The notes below the pieces were generated by a model, which did not search any database, was not told the DNA's origin, and saw nothing but the letters and a program-made list of their open reading frames with translations. From Rhynchopus sp. YZ270_cl-10 (lineage: Eukaryota; Euglenozoa; Diplonemea; Diplonemida; Diplonemidae), in assembly GCA_964035575.1 (NCBI GenBank), contig OZ037902.1, forward strand, positions 372,001 to 436,000: 64,000 nt of DNA, read 5' to 3'. The number at the start of each line of letters is the position of its first letter. Position 1 is the first letter of the stretch. Position numbers and translations under genes: made by a program. Below are positions 22,735 through 35,400 of this stretch, piece after piece.

Positions 22735-23150
22735 GGTATGGCAGGGTTTGGCACGGTATGGCACGGGTAGCCATTAGCCATTAGCCATTAGCCATTAGCC
22801 AGTACCCAGTACCGGGAGGGTATGGCAGGGTATGGCACGGTTTGGCACGGTATGGCAGGGTTTGGCATGGTATGGCAGGGTATGGCACGGTTTGGCACGG
22901 TTTGGCACGGGTATGGCAGGGTTTGGCACGGGTATGGCAGGGTGTGGCACGGTATGGCACGGTTTGGCAGGGTTTGGCACGGTATGGCAGGGCATGGCAC
23001 GGTATGGGACATGATTATCCCAAAAAAAGGGCAAACGTGCGGTATGGGAGGGTACGGCAGGGTATGGTTGGGTATGGTAGGGTACGCGAGGGTTCGCGAG
23101 GGTTTTGGAGGGTTTGGGGGCATTTGAGTGCGGTATGGGGGGGTATGGGA
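22735..23150. repeat. Second block of TATGGCACGG tandem array
   Basis: Continuation of the 10-bp family after the 9-bp satellite. It grades on the right into TATGGTTGGG / TATGGGGGGG variants. Confidence 0.8.
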
Positions 23151-23984
23151 CACGATTTTCCAGAAAAATGGACAAATTTCCTAAACCGACCCGTGGCGTC
23201 AACTAGCCTATTATTTATGTTTTGGACTTTTTTTGAAAAAAAAATATTTTGTAAAAATCCAAAATGCTTGGAAAAAAACACCCAAAAATTCGAGGAAAAT
23301 AGCTCCCGCAGTCCTCTGACGAAATATGTGTGCAAAACCGGAACTCGAAAATGGCGTTATTTGAAAGATCGAGAGCAAATGACATCAATAAAAAAAAAAT
23401 CGGTCAGAAATATGGAGTAGAAGTTGTATGAACGGCTTGAGAGAGGAACAAAAAAAATAGTGAAAAACAGTGAAAAACCAGTGAAAATAGTCAAAACCAG
23501 TGAAAACCAGTGAAAAACAGTGAAAAGGAGGTGAAAGTCCTGTTGGTGCGAGGGTGGCTGTGATACGAATGGGAGGTCGTGCGACCCCGCAATTGCTTTA
23601 TTTTTGCTCATATGTGACAAATACCATATTTTTGACATTTTTTGGGGTCTTGGTTGGGCCTTGGGCACCAACCCAAAAACCAGACAATAGCATCAACTTT
23701 CAGTGTTTGGGGGGGAGACAATCCCTGACGCTGCCTACCAAATATGTGATTGATTTTTTCCCCCGAAAACATGTTTTTTGGAACGTTTCGTGACAAATCT
23801 TTTCAACATAAAAAAAATCGATCAAAAAGTCCAAAATAAAATTTATTTACTGGTGTTCTTCATAAAACCCCCAAAAAAAACAACCCCTGTACGGGTTGCT
23901 GGTTGGCTAAGGGTTAAAGAATTCAACGGATAGATTTGCATTAGTTTTCCTTTTTGTTGGAAATTGCCCGCCCCCCCCCCCCTA

Positions 23985-25604
23985 GGGGGGTCCACGTAGA
24001 AGGAATTCCTTAAGGATTTGCTGTCCCAAACCCATTTTTTTGAAATTTAGGTGAAGAAACCCACTAAAAAGGTCGTACCTGGCCGCAAATCGCCCTGGGG
24101 ATCACGAAAATATCCCATTAAACCACCTGACAACCTCTACAGAGACTTTCCTGGTTAAAAAAAATCGGTTTTTTGTGAAAAATCTCCAAAAATAGCGTCA
24201 TCAAATCGTCATCAACATGGGCCAAAATGCAACACTTACCAAAAAAATTCTCCAATCAGACAAAAATCCTTCTAAACACCCGAAAAACACCCCAGTCCAC
24301 ATCCGGTGGGGTCCCAGGGTGGAAATATATAGTTTTTACAGCTTTTAGGGGTCCTGTGTGGGCCCCAGATGCATTTTGCAGTGGGTGTGTGTGCCCCAAA
24401 CGCTTAAAAGTACCCTTTTTTTAGTCACTTTTTTGACTTTTTTTGTACCTGAAAACCCCCAAAAAAGTGCCAAGGTAGTCGGAATGGTGTCCAAACACCC
24501 AGGAAAATGTCCCCCAGACCCCATGTAGGGTGAAAAATAGCATTTTGGGCACTTGGGAGGGTTTTATAGGCCATGCAACACTTATGCAACACTTAAGCAA
24601 CGGCTATGCAACGCCTAGCAGAAGACCACTTATTTACCAAAAAAAAATAATACCAATTCATTCAAAACACCAAAAAACCACCTCGGTCCACCCCCAATGA
24701 GGTCCCGAGGTGGACATGTGTGGATTTTGCAGCTTTTTGGGGTCCCTGGGGGGTTTTTGAGGGTGTTTTTGTGTCTGCAACGCTTAAAATAACGGTATTT
24801 CCCCCCATCCTTTTGACGTATTTCGCACCCAAAATAAAAACCCTAAAAGGCGTATTCAGGCAGTCGCAGAAGTGTCTAAATCCCTCCGAACTGCCTGACA
24901 GACCTCCCGAGCTGTGGAAAATCGCACTTGCAACACTTACTGGGGCTTTTTGGTCCCTGAAAATGAGAACGTACCCTGTGCCTAAGTGCCTCCTCCTATG
25001 ACCAATGATTCGTGCGAATCCATTGTCGGTGTCCTTGACCAAGTTGCAAGCCACCACGGAAGGAGCCAGCACCCCGACAACACCGACCCACTGTCGCTGA
25101 AACCTAGACATCCTCTACAGTCTAGGTTGGGTTCCGTATCTCTCAAGGGAAGAACTTGCCGCAGGATACACCAAGCGCACCACAAAGGCAGGTCCATGCA
25201 AATCACCCAGAAGTAGCAACTTGAAAAGTACAACACTAGAGTGCTTCATCTCTTGACAAAGACAGAGTTGCAGGAATTTGCGGCAGATTGTGCACCCCTT
25301 CACGACGAAGACACCGGTACGATGAATAAGGAGCCTCTGGTCGATATGCTGTCTCAGTGAGCAGTACAGGGATTCTATAGGCATATTAGGGGGTATAATT
25401 CCATGGAAAAAAGCGGAAAAAGCGGAAAAAAACACCAAAAAAATCAGAAAAAAGTGCGAAATAGTGCTCAAAAGTGTGTTTTTCGTGGTTTTGGGTGATT
25501 TTTTGGGGGTTTGGGGGTGTTTTGAGGTGGTTTTTCGGGTTTTTCGCGGGTTTTTACAAAAAAAAGTGGTTTGGGACAGCAAAAACGGCCGGACGGACCC
25601 CCCC
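23985..25604. mobile_element. TA-flanked poly-C-associated element, 1.6 kb
   Basis: TA (23983-23984, 25605-25606) flanks ends GGGGGGTCC / GGACCCCCCC, and GCTGTCCCAAACC is repeated inverted just inside. Poly-C lies outside both ends, as for the foldback elements, suggesting a related family or shared target. The interior holds an old tandem duplication of about 370 bp (24227-24430 against 24575-24800, both starting GCAACACTTA and including a GGTCC...GGTGGAC block). Bases 25000-25390 have few homopolymers and may be a captured or relic coding stretch; no family recognised. No intact transposase. Confidence 0.65.
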
Positions 25605-25631
25605 TACCCCCCCCCCCCCCCCCCCCTAGGG

Positions 25632-28345
25632 CAGTGCTTTTAGGAAACGTGGGGAAACGCACGTTTCCCAAAAAACTGGGAAACGGAAACGTTGGGAAAC
25701 GGGAAACGTTGGCGTTTCTTTGTTGGAAACGTTACGAAACGTGGTTTTGGGAAACGTGAAGGGAAACGGGGAAAACAAAAAAAAACCCCCCGCGACGATG
25801 TCTTTATCACCACAGCGTCACAACAGGAACAACATCACAAAAAATTGTACATGAGTGGTGACAATACTCAGTTGGGACATCATAAAAGATGTCGGGATGG
25901 CTTCCAAACTGATCTGAGGACAGATACTGCACTCCGCCCAAGCTGAGATTGTTACAACCCCACCCAAGAAAAAACAAGTCGCTGAGATTTTTTTTTGAGG
26001 TCAACCTACCTGGGGTTCTTTATTGGATACCAACAAAGACAAAAAAGTAGGTGTTGAAAATGCGCAGTTTCAACAGGAAAAAAACACAATGAAAACAAAG
26101 AACGTAAAAAAAAACAAAAAAAAACAAAAAAAAAATCATCCTTCGATTCCATCCACACTGTCGTCTCCTAGCACCACCTCGTCAAGCTCCCAGTAACCGG
26201 CCACGACGTGGGTGGTGGACGTGTTCCTCTTGTTGTACAGAATGCGTGTAAGTTTGTCAGCCGTGCTGGCTGACAACCCATTGCGCTTCCTGGTTTTTAC
26301 GTCGCCGTAGCAGCTCCAACCTCTCTCAGCCGCACCAACAGATGAAGTTTGAGCGAGCATGATTGTTGCCAGCTCTTTGAGCAGAGGCCATTCTGCTCCG
26401 AACATGGACCACCACTTGTGTCCACCCCACTTCGACGCGATCGCCTTTTCTTCTAGTACACCGAAATTTTGCGTGCTCCAGTTTTCGTACTCTTCCAAAG
26501 CTTGCAGTGCTTTCTCTTCATCATAATACCGCAGCAGCGCCTCCTGTAGTAAAGCAGATTATGCGAAGGTCACCTGCCATACATACCTTCAGCCCTGCTT
26601 TAGACTCATCGTCATCCCTCGCTGTCAGGCGGAATGTTGGTGACAGTGCATGTGCCGCGTTGTGGATGGGGGCTGCAACGTATTTCCATCTGGTGTTCAC
26701 CCTGTCTGCAATTTTTTGCTTACGTGCTGCCGTGAGGAATTGAGTTATGGGTAGCGCTTCGATGTTCTTCTTCAGCTCGGCGAAACCCTCCTTCACGTAC
26801 TCCACGGAAGCGCTGTTCCCCGACGCGTCGTCGTTGTCGTAACGCTTCAACACGGTGAAGATCACATCTCCAATGTGCCACGCCCCCTCCAGCTTCTTCC
26901 AGAAGGCGTCCTGGAGCACAACCGACGCCCATTCGGTAGCTGTGGCCTTCGCATCCGCACTCCTTAGCTGAACCTTCCACTCGCCAAAGCCTTCACCAGC
27001 AAACATCTCACGCAGCGGCCCTTTCAAGTCCAGCAACCGTTGCATCATGATAAAAAAGCTTCCAAAGCGAGTGTCCACAGGTAGCAGCAGCCTCTTGTCG
27101 GACCTCTCCTCAAGAAGTGTGACCAAGCGCTGGCGTGTCTTCACCCACTTCGCCAACGCCGTAGCTTTGTGCACGACTTCATTGAAGAATTTGAATTCTT
27201 CCTTTGTGCTCGCTTTGGAGGAGTCACCTAGATCTTCTAAAAGAAGATCATAGGTGTGGAGAACACAAACAGACGTTAACACCTTCTCAACCCGGGCTCG
27301 AATTAAGGGGAGGGCCTCCTTGCATGCCCCATCAACACAAATGTGTATCAGCTTCGACCTTACCTCCTCGGGGATAAGCACAGGAAGGGAGCAGATATAG
27401 TCTGCGATCGCGGCCATAGTTTTTCTCTTGCTCGTCTTGTTATCTACATAGTACGTCGATGTGGACGTACTCACGATCCCGTTAAAGATGGACCTGTCGT
27501 TGCAATCAGTCCAGCCGTCCGACAATAACGACAGCCCGAACTTTGCTTCGGCAAGCATGCCCTTTTCGCAGAGTTTGTCCATCTCTGCGACGTACTCCTG
27601 CAGTAGTTCGCCTGCAAGGTCGTCGGGGGATGGCGGCTTGAACTCGGATGCCTCAGATTGAGACATCCGCGACAACATCATGACTAACGTCATGAATGAG
27701 CGGCTCTTTGCTTTCCGGAAGGGAATGCACTCTTCGTAGAAGAAGTCCCTAATACTCTGCATGGCTTCGATCTTGGTGGTTACGCGTGTGAGAAAGGGGT
27801 CTAGCGACGTTTGTTTGTTGTCCTTCTGCTGCGTTACCTTCGCCTCTGTGTTCTGCAACTTCGCTTTTGCTATTTCAAACTCATCCTTCTTGTCGTCTTT
27901 TGGGGAGCACGCAGTCACTGACGACCCCTTCCCAAGGAGGTGTTCTTTGATCCTCCCCGCAGACGACACTGAGAATTTCTTATCACAAAAGGTGCACTCC
28001 ACCTTCCGGAGCTTTGTCCCTGCACCTTCCACAACCTTCACGTAGTCCCACGCGTCATCCGCCTTCCTTTTGGGCATTATGCAAATCTACGGTATAAATG
28101 TGTTTGTCTGAAGTGCAGAAAGCGTCGGAGAACGGGGGAGAAAAGAGAGAGGAGAAAACAAGCGGGGAGGGGATACACAGACGTGCGACTTTTCGCGAGG
28201 GTCTTGAGCGTTTTGTCAAATACTATGTGTTAACTAAAGAAAACCCCTTGCAACGTTTCTTTAGCGTTTCCTCAACGTTTCCCAAGAATCTGGGAAACGT
28301 CAACGTTTCCTTTTGGGAAACGTTGACCGTTTCCTAGGCGCACTG
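25632..28345 (-). mobile_element. Apparently intact autonomous hAT transposon, 2.7 kb
   Basis: The ends CAGTGCTTTTAGGAAACG and CGTTTCCTAGGCGCACTG are flanked by the exact 8-bp duplication CCCTAGGG (25624-25631, 28346-28353). Subterminal GGGAAACG motifs repeat many times at both ends, probably transposase-binding sites. It inserted into the left end of the foldback element that continues at 28351, splitting that element from its poly-C/TA flank. It carries one spliced transposase gene on the minus strand. Confidence 0.9.
26136..28077 (-). CDS. hAT family transposase, 632 aa, two exons
   Basis: Exon 1 is 28077-26587, a 43-bp phase-0 intron (GTATGT...CAG) is 26586-26544, and exon 2 is 26543-26136. 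An N-terminal BED-type zinc finger has C28, C31, H46 and C57. The RNase-H-like core follows, with the first catalytic Asp in SDGWT (D187), the second in CVDGA (D249), and the Glu in GAAERGWS (about E570) in the hAT dimerisation domain with its conserved WW motif. All three catalytic acids are present and the frame is whole after splicing, so the enzyme may be active. It cuts and pastes the element between its CAGTG ends. Spliced transposase genes are common in hAT elements of eukaryotes. Confidence 0.9.
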
Positions 28346-28350
28346 CCCTA

Positions 28351-29539
28351 GGGGGTACGACTCCAGCCATTTTTTGCGCACGGAAAATTCATTTGGCATT
28401 ATCTGGTCATCTCCAAGGCAACTGCGGGTGAAAAACACCCTCAGAGTGGGTCACAGGGGGCCTGTGGGTCGAAAAACGACCCAGAAGCCACCCCAGAATA
28501 CAAAAAAATGGAAAAAAATAGTGAAAAAACGGCTTTTTTCACGTTTTGGCCACTTTGGGCAAAATAGCGATTTTTCGAGAAAAAAATCAAAAACCGGGAT
28601 ATTTTTTGACATCACAAAGCCTCCTTTGGCACAAATATACCCCAAAAGTGGCCTGTGAGTCCATTCCAACCTGTTTTGGACATATTTGACACTTTTGGAA
28701 GTGTTTTTTTGGTGTTTTTAGGTCAAAAAAATGCCCAAGACGTCCCCAAGACATCCCCAAGACACTTTGCACACCCCCTGTTACGGTCATATTTTTTTCG
28801 TTTTTTTGCCTGAAACCCCCAAAATACCCCTCCCGGACCCCACATAGTCCCGAATATCCATCACACACCCACTCAGAGTGAGTAGAAGCACCCCAAAAAA
28901 AATATTTTTTAAAGCCCTAAAATTGTGCTTCAGTTTCGGCAGCATCCATGTTGAAGTTGAAGGGCTTTAAAAAATATTTTTTTTGGGGTGCTTCTACTCA
29001 CTCTGAGTGGGTGTGTGATGGATATTCGGGACTATGTGGGGTCCGGGAGGGGTATTTTGGGGGTTTCAGGCAAAAAAACGAAAAAAATATGACCGTAACA
29101 GGGGGTGTGCAAAGTGTCTTGGGGATGTCTTGGGGACGTCTTGGGCATTTTTTTGACCTAAAAACACCAAAAAAACACTTCCAAAAGTGTCAAATATGTC
29201 CAAAACAGGTTGGAATGGACTCACAGGCCACTTTTGGGGTATATTTGTGCCAAAGGAGGCTTTGTGATGTCAAAAAATATCCCGGTTTTTGATTTTTTTC
29301 TCGAAAAATCGCTATTTTGCCCAAAGTGGCCAAAACGTGAAAAAAGCCGTTTTTTCACTATTTTTTTTCCATTTTTTTGTATTCTGGGGTGGCTTCTGGG
29401 TCGTTTTTCGACCCACAGGCCCCCTGTGACCCACTCTGAGGGTGTTTTTCACCCGCAGTTGCCTTGGAGATGGCCAGATAATGCCAAATGAATTTTCCGT
29501 GCGTTTGGTCCCAGCCAAAATGGCTGGAGTCGTATCCCC
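28351..29539. mobile_element. Giant foldback palindrome element, copy 2 (1189 bp)
   Basis: Same length as, and essentially identical to, 16447-17635: two ~570-bp inverted arms with the same spacer. The right end has TA (29540-29541) then poly-C. The left TA and poly-C are now displaced to 25627-25628 because a hAT element inserted in the CCCTAGGG at the end. The original left neighbour is the element ending at 25604, separated by a C run. Confidence 0.85.
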
Positions 29540-29541
29540 TA

Positions 29542-32172
29542 CCCCCCCCCCCCCCACCTCACCCCCCACCCCATGTAAAACAGAGAAAAAATTTTAAAAA
29601 GAATGAATAGGTAATACTTTGCCATGAGAGAGTTGGAATTTTGCAATGCGGCATTTATTTGTTTTTTTTTTTTTTGATAAATTGTTGGAGTGGTGTAGTT
29701 GCCTCGGTTGTGTTGCCATGCAATCTCCACTGTTTTTTTTTTTTTTGTGGAAAAATTGATGACCGTGTAGACACCTCGCTTTTTTCTCGTGTGAAACTCC
29801 ACGCAGCCTTTTCCTTTCCGTTTTTATGAATAGATTTCCACCTGATTTTTTTTTGCCTGAATTTTTAATGGAATTTTGATGGCATTTAAACCCCCAAAAC
29901 TCCACCAAAATTTTCAGGCAAAATCATATGGGTATTGTAACGGTGTTTGCTTTGTGGAGAGATGAGCTTGAGATAGACGCAACACACTTACATGCTCTTT
30001 TTTTACCCTTTAGTTTGTTTTGTTTGACTATTTTCCTTTCCTTCACCCATTGTAGGGTCAGGGTCAGGGTAAGGTACACTTTCTTTTTAACCTTGATCCT
30101 AGTGTAGGCACCCCAAGGATGAGCTTCACATAATTATTTTTTGAAAACTTGGTTGTATTAGTGTAGCCACCCGAGGATGAACTCCACTATACTTTTTTTT
30201 TTTTTGAAAAATTGTTGGAATAGTGTAGTTGCCACCTGTGCAAGCTCCACTGTTTGTAGTACTCGACCAAGAGGCGAGAGGGCTAGCTAATACGATTTAC
30301 CCCCTAAGACTGTGAGGGTTTGTACGTTGAGACATTGGTTTGCTTTGTTTCTTTTTTTTTTTCTTCTTCTTCTTTTTTTTCTTTTTGAAAATTTGTTGAA
30401 CAGTTGCCATTACATCGCGCACTTCTATGCCCTCTTCTTTTGTATGGGTTCAGTGCGCATGCGTCGCCAAGGGGCCCAAGGCGAATGAATTTCAAAAAGA
30501 AGGCGCAAATCATCAACCCGAAATTATTGTTATCTTCGGTGCATCCTGACGACCCCATATTGCGTACGAAAGTGGGGTGGTTTTCTTTTTGGATTTCTGG
30601 AGAAGATTTCTGGAGTACCATTCTTTGTTTTTTTTCTTTTTTTTGATAATTTGTTGGTTTAGTAGCTTTGTCACACACAGGCTTCACTATGTTAACTATA
30701 TTTATTTTTTCAAAAAAAAAATTTAATAACGCCCCCCCTCCCCCCCGTACTGAACAACAGACGTCAGTTTTATTTCTGGAGAAAAAAATGGGGAAAAAAT
30801 TTATTGGGCAAGATGAACCTAAGCCTCTGAGGTTAATGACCTTGTATGAAGAAAAAGAAACCGGGGAAGCGTTGTATGGGAGGGAAGGGGTGTGTTCTTG
30901 GTGGTTCTGAAAAGTGTGCACACAACCCGAGAGGAAGATGGGTCTCGGCACAAAAAAAAACAAAAAAACAAAACAAAACAAAATTCTCTCTGATCGATCT
31001 GAGGGTTTGTAACTTCAGTTTTAAAATACATTTTTTTTTGGGGGGAAATCTGTTGGTTTTTGTACAGCTGGCATCGTATTAGTGTAGACACCCGAGGATG
31101 ACCACTTATTTTTTTCTTGGCCTCTTGGCCTCACTGTTTGTCATCGAACATAAACACATTTCTGTAGTTAAGTTTTTAGGAGGGGAGAACGGGATCTGGG
31201 GGTCTTTGTTCGGTGTGTTTTATTTTTTTTCCTTTTTTCTCTCTTGCGGGGGGAGTTTTTTTTGTTGGGTTGACGTTTGTTTTTGTTGTCCAAAAAGAAA
31301 AAATGAGGAAAATTTTGTAAGATGAAACCTACTCAAATCTCTCACGCTCGCCACCCTGTAACAAAAAAAGTGAAAAAAAAAGAAAAAAAAAAGAGTTTAT
31401 AAGATGAACCTAAACCCCCTTGAGAACAAAGTGTTCAGTACCCTTCCCTAACCCCACTTCTCCCCTTCTCTGACCTTCCTATATGATCCTTTGGAGACGC
31501 TTACCCGATTATTCGTTCTCGCTGCACGGGTGGGGTACGTGATGGATCCCGAATAAGAAACGTTCATTTACCCTTTTTTCAAAAGTGAAATTGAGAGCGC
31601 AAACAAAATTTTTTGTCAACGTGCAATACTTTTGTCATCTCACCCCCCTTGACCATCCCCCCTTTCCCTTTGACCAACGTTCTCTTGAAAAACACATTAG
31701 GAAAAGTTGAAAAATACACTTCTCTCTTTTTTTCTTGGGTTAGTTTGTTTTTCGTTTACCCCCCCTTGAGAAATTCCCCGTTGTACTTTCGACAATCACT
31801 TCTTGTCTGAGGACGGGTTCTGGTCGCCAAACAGGAGGATTTTGTGCAATTAACGAACTACTAAATTTGACTTGAAAATAGGTTGTACCGTGGTGGTCCC
31901 CAAACTATGCAGTCCTGCATCCATTTTGGTTAGGGGGGATAGTCTGGAGGCTGGTCTGGAAGAGTCAAAACTCACCCTGCTACAGTTTCAAGCTCGTTTT
32001 CCCTTGGCTGCTGTTCTTCGGACAGGAAGCGTATTGACCCATTCTGTGTGCTTCATGCTGTGCACATAGGGCCCTAGCTTGCAGCTTCGTTAGGGTTTGT
32101 AACCCGAAATGCAAAGAGGGTTGTATGTCTCCTGTTGCGAGTGTCGGAACGTGATGTCTGTTCAGAGAGACC
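29542..32172. repeat. Intergenic DNA dominated by module E
   Basis: Module E at 29679-29732, 30073-30132, 30141-30191, 30206-30252, 30650-30690 and 31077-31105. E follows a T run and reads TGTTGGAATAGTGTAG then a stem closing on CTCCACT. Also A at 30810-30843 and a truncated A near 31393, C (3' half) at 31869-31931, the GCGTACTT-type block at 30545-30625, a GAGGACGGGTTCTG motif near 31810, and an imperfect inverted pair at 29834-29937. No gene supported. Confidence 0.5.
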
Positions 32173-35100
32173 CTAGAACTCCAGTGCCGTCGGCTCCTCG
32201 CTAGTGTCCTTGCAACGCGGGTAGCACAGCTCCTTGTCCGAGAACTCTGCACCCTTCTCCGCAAGCTTGAGGTACCCCTTCAGGTACTTCATGTACTGGT
32301 CCCAGAGACAGCCGCCCATACCCTTTTGGCGGAATTCCTGTTGTGCATTTTTTTTTTTTTTGGGGAGTTGAAATCAATTATTTGCGGACTTCTCATGAGG
32401 TTATAGGGCACCACAACTGATGCCAAGATCCTCAGTACACAGGGTACAAAAGAGGTGAAAGTGCAAGAGGCCTTAAGGATGGAGGCAAAAAGGTGTGTGT
32501 GTGACATACCTTCTCGCGGGACAGCAGTGCGGTAGCTTTTGTCTTGACAACTTCGATGTCACGCAGCTTAAGCAGCGACCAGCACAGCAGGCAGCTGATC
32601 TTGAGCTCCTGGTACACGTTGGCGGCTTTCTTGAGGAGGCCCTCGAGGGGTTTGATGCCGTCCCGTTTGCCAAGGCCTGCGGCGGCGGCGTGGATGACGT
32701 CTTGGTACTCACAGCCGGACTCGAGCTGTGGGGTGTTGTGATAAAGAAGAGAACTGCATGTGGTCTCCATACCTGCTCGTCGTCCTTCAGTTCGTGGAGC
32801 TTCTTCCAGTTTTCTTTGTACTCGTAGATGACGATCTGTGCGTAGAGGATGAAGTGCATGCCCACAGCGTCGATGGAGGCGGCTGCTGCCTTCGCGCTGT
32901 CCATCATGATGTCCACGTTGCGCATCTGTGCGTCGGAGAGGTAGCGGCCTGAGGCAGCAAATTTGCGCACGCAGTCACACATCTTGCACACTGCGTCCAC
33001 GATGTCGTGGGTGGCCTGTGTGCGCTCCGCACCCTTGCAGTACTGCTGGCGCGCCTGCGCCGTCTTGCACGCCATCTGGTAGTGTGTGTACGCCTTCTGC
33101 AGGTTGCCCATCTCTGCACACAGATGTCCCCGTTGTAACTCTGTCGCAAACAGCCCCGGATGCATCTCCGGCGAGCACAGCAGGTCACCAGAGTCGCCCG
33201 TCCTGCACAACGCATTCGCCTTAAGCAGCTCGCGGTTGACCTCCTTGTAGTACTCCATGGTGCGGTGTGGGTTGTGGTGTGCCAGCGCACGGTAGTTCGC
33301 TGCCTTCTTCAGCGAGCACTGCACCTGCTCGAGGCGTTTGCCAGGTCGCCGCTGTGTAGAGGTGGAGGGGGGTGATGATGCGTGGAGAGAAGGGGGGAGT
33401 GCTGCTTGCATACCTCAGCCTCCTTCTGCGCGTCGTCAAGCTTCTTGAGGGCTTCCTCGTAGCTGCCCTTCTCGAACAGCACCACGCTGTCATCGATCTG
33501 CGTGCGTATCGTGCACACTGCGGGCTTTGTTGTGCCCTTTTCGTTTCCTTTGCGTTCTTTGTACTCCTTGATGGTACGCGCCTTGGGGCGCTCTTGGGTT
33601 GCAGCAGGGGCAGGTGCACGCTGTTTGGTGGTGTTTTTTCAGGTCCGAAAAGTTGATCAATGAAGAACAGAACCAGAGAAATTCTGCGAAATTGTCAAGC
33701 AGGAAAAAGACAGTGCGGCATACCTCAAGCTGCATGAGCTGCGACAGCAGTTCCTCCTCCTCACGCTCGGAGAGTGTTCTGACGGCCTTCTGCTTCTTCT
33801 TCTTCTTCTTTGCGGGGCCTTCGATGACGTCGTCGCTTGGCTCCTGCTCTTTAGCCTCCTGTGCACGACGGGCCTCTTCGAGTTGCTCCTGCTGCTGCTC
33901 CTCGAGCTCCTTCTGCTCGCGTTCACGCTGCTTCTTTTCCTTGTCCCGCTTCCTCTTCTCCTCCTTCGCAGCACGCCGCTTTTCCTCATCGGCCTTCTTC
34001 TTCTCCGCAGCCTCAGCAGCCTTCACCCTCGCCTCCTCCGCCTGCGCCTTCGCTTTCTCCTGCTCCAGACGCTTTGCAGTCTGCTCTTCTGCCTTGCGCT
34101 TTGCCTTTGCAGCAGCTGCTGCTTCATCTGCCTTCACCTTCTTCGCCTCGGCCTCTGCCTTGGCTTTAGCTGCGGCTGCTTCTGCAGTTTTCGCCTTGAG
34201 AGCATCTGCCTTTGCCTTAGCCTTGACAGCCTTTTCTTTCTCCTTCTCTTGCGCAGCTTTCTTCTCCTTTTCTTTGGCAGCCTTTGCCTTGAGAGCCTCC
34301 TGCGCTTCTTTGGCTTCTTTTGCTTCCTTTGCTGCTGCGTCTTTTGCATCTTTTGCGTCCTTCGCTTCTTTCACCTTCGCAGCCTCGGCCTCTTGATTCG
34401 CCTTCGCCTTGGCTGCCTTCGGCACCACTTTGGGTACTTCACTCTCAGGCACTTCTTCCACTTTCTTCTCCACCTCAACCGCCGCCACCGCCACCGCCAC
34501 TCCATTCCCATTCCCACACGGCACCGCCCCCTCGGGTGTGCGGTCCGCTTTGCCGTCTTGCGCATCACTACCAGCCGGGCTGCCCTGTGTGCTAGATGGG
34601 TGCCCTGCCGCTGTCTCTGCTGTGTTTGCTTTCTCTGCTCTGTCCACACCGTTCCCATTCGGTGCAGGGTAACCCCCTCCGTTGACCCCGTTCGGCGGTG
34701 CCTGTTGTCGTTCGCAGCCCTCCCCACCCTGACGATGATGTTCGCTCGCATGCCCCATCACCCCTTCTGACTGCTGACCCCTCCCCGCCACCACCGCACC
34801 CCTCCCCAGATGAATCTCCCTACAGCTCCGTTCCCGCTCCCCTTGCGTCGGGTCAAACTGCATTTCACACGAACCACGTACAATACCATCCTCATAGTGC
34901 GGAACCACCTCCACCCCCAACGCACCGCTGTACGGATCGTGCCGGTACACCCCTACCTGCGGAACCCCGGTAGGCGGGGGTGCGGTGTGCGCGGACACAC
35001 CTTTTCCGCTCTGTGGAACTGCCTGGGGGTGTGGGGGGTGCGGGTTGGGGTACTCCTCGGGCCTCCCATTCCCGCGATTCCCTGGGAGGGTGGGGACGCC

Positions 35101-35400
35101 TCGCCCATAGGCACCTCTGACAAGCTGGTGTGGGTGAGGTGGATGTGTCGGTGCAACCGTGCCACGTCCAGGGTGTGTGACCTTGTGTGGGTCGTAGCCG
35201 GGGTAAGGATAGTGTGGTGTGTCGTACGGCGGCGATGGTGATGGTGACGGTGGCACCCAAGGGTAGTGTGGGTCCTGTGGTAGTGGTGGCGGGTGTCCGC
35301 CCACAGGGTCGTACATCAGGTGGTGAGGCGGCGGGTGGCTGTGTGCCGGTGGGTACTCGCCCCGGTCCGCACCCTTGCCGCCGTAATTCGCGTACCCCAT
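32173..35400 (-). CDS. Coiled-coil protein with helical (TPR-like) C-terminus, 947 aa, five exons
   Basis: Exons: 35400-33724, 33620-33414, 33351-32773, 32725-32510, 32337-32173. The introns (103, 62, 47, 172 bp) are all phase 0, begin GTATG and end CAG. The N-terminus (about 1-120) is Pro/His/Tyr/Gly-rich and disordered; the middle (about 270-550) is a Lys/Ala/Glu coiled coil ending in a Lys cluster (AKKKKKKQKA) that could be a nuclear localisation signal. The C-terminal 390 residues are helical with TPR-like pairs (SYEEALKKLDDAQKEAE; NLQKAYTHYQMACKTAQ). The stop follows TALEF. I cannot name the family. A scaffold role is inferred from architecture only. The exon joins keep one continuous conserved-looking frame, which supports the gene model. 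Confidence 0.8.

Larger units (their letters stand above)
21418..23913. mobile_element. piggyBac-like TTAA-flanked element with satellite payload, 2.5 kb
   Basis: TTAA (21414-21417, 23914-23917) flanks inverted ends CCCTTAGCCAACCA / TGGTTGGCTAAGGG, matching the piggyBac pattern (TTAA target, terminal CCC). A second, inner inverted pair (GGCTAGTTGACG near 21566 and its complement near 23200) shows a partly foldback structure. No transposase is present. The interior is a stack of tandem repeats: a degenerate ~10-bp TATGGCACGG array, a 7-bp CCCAGTA array and a 9-bp CAGTATACA array. Bases 22089-22165 are shared with 58556-58633 in an unrelated element. Kolobok also uses TTAA and remains possible. 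Confidence 0.75.

Noticed and set aside
22010-22784. Long open frames in all six frames
   Set aside because: They are translations of the 9-bp satellite (unit length divisible by 3, no stop in any frame), not genes.
33490-35100. Leu- and Ser-rich plus-strand frames opposite the 947-aa gene
   Set aside because: Antisense shadows of the Lys/Ala/Glu coiled coil; the minus-strand exons join in phase at consistent splice sites.
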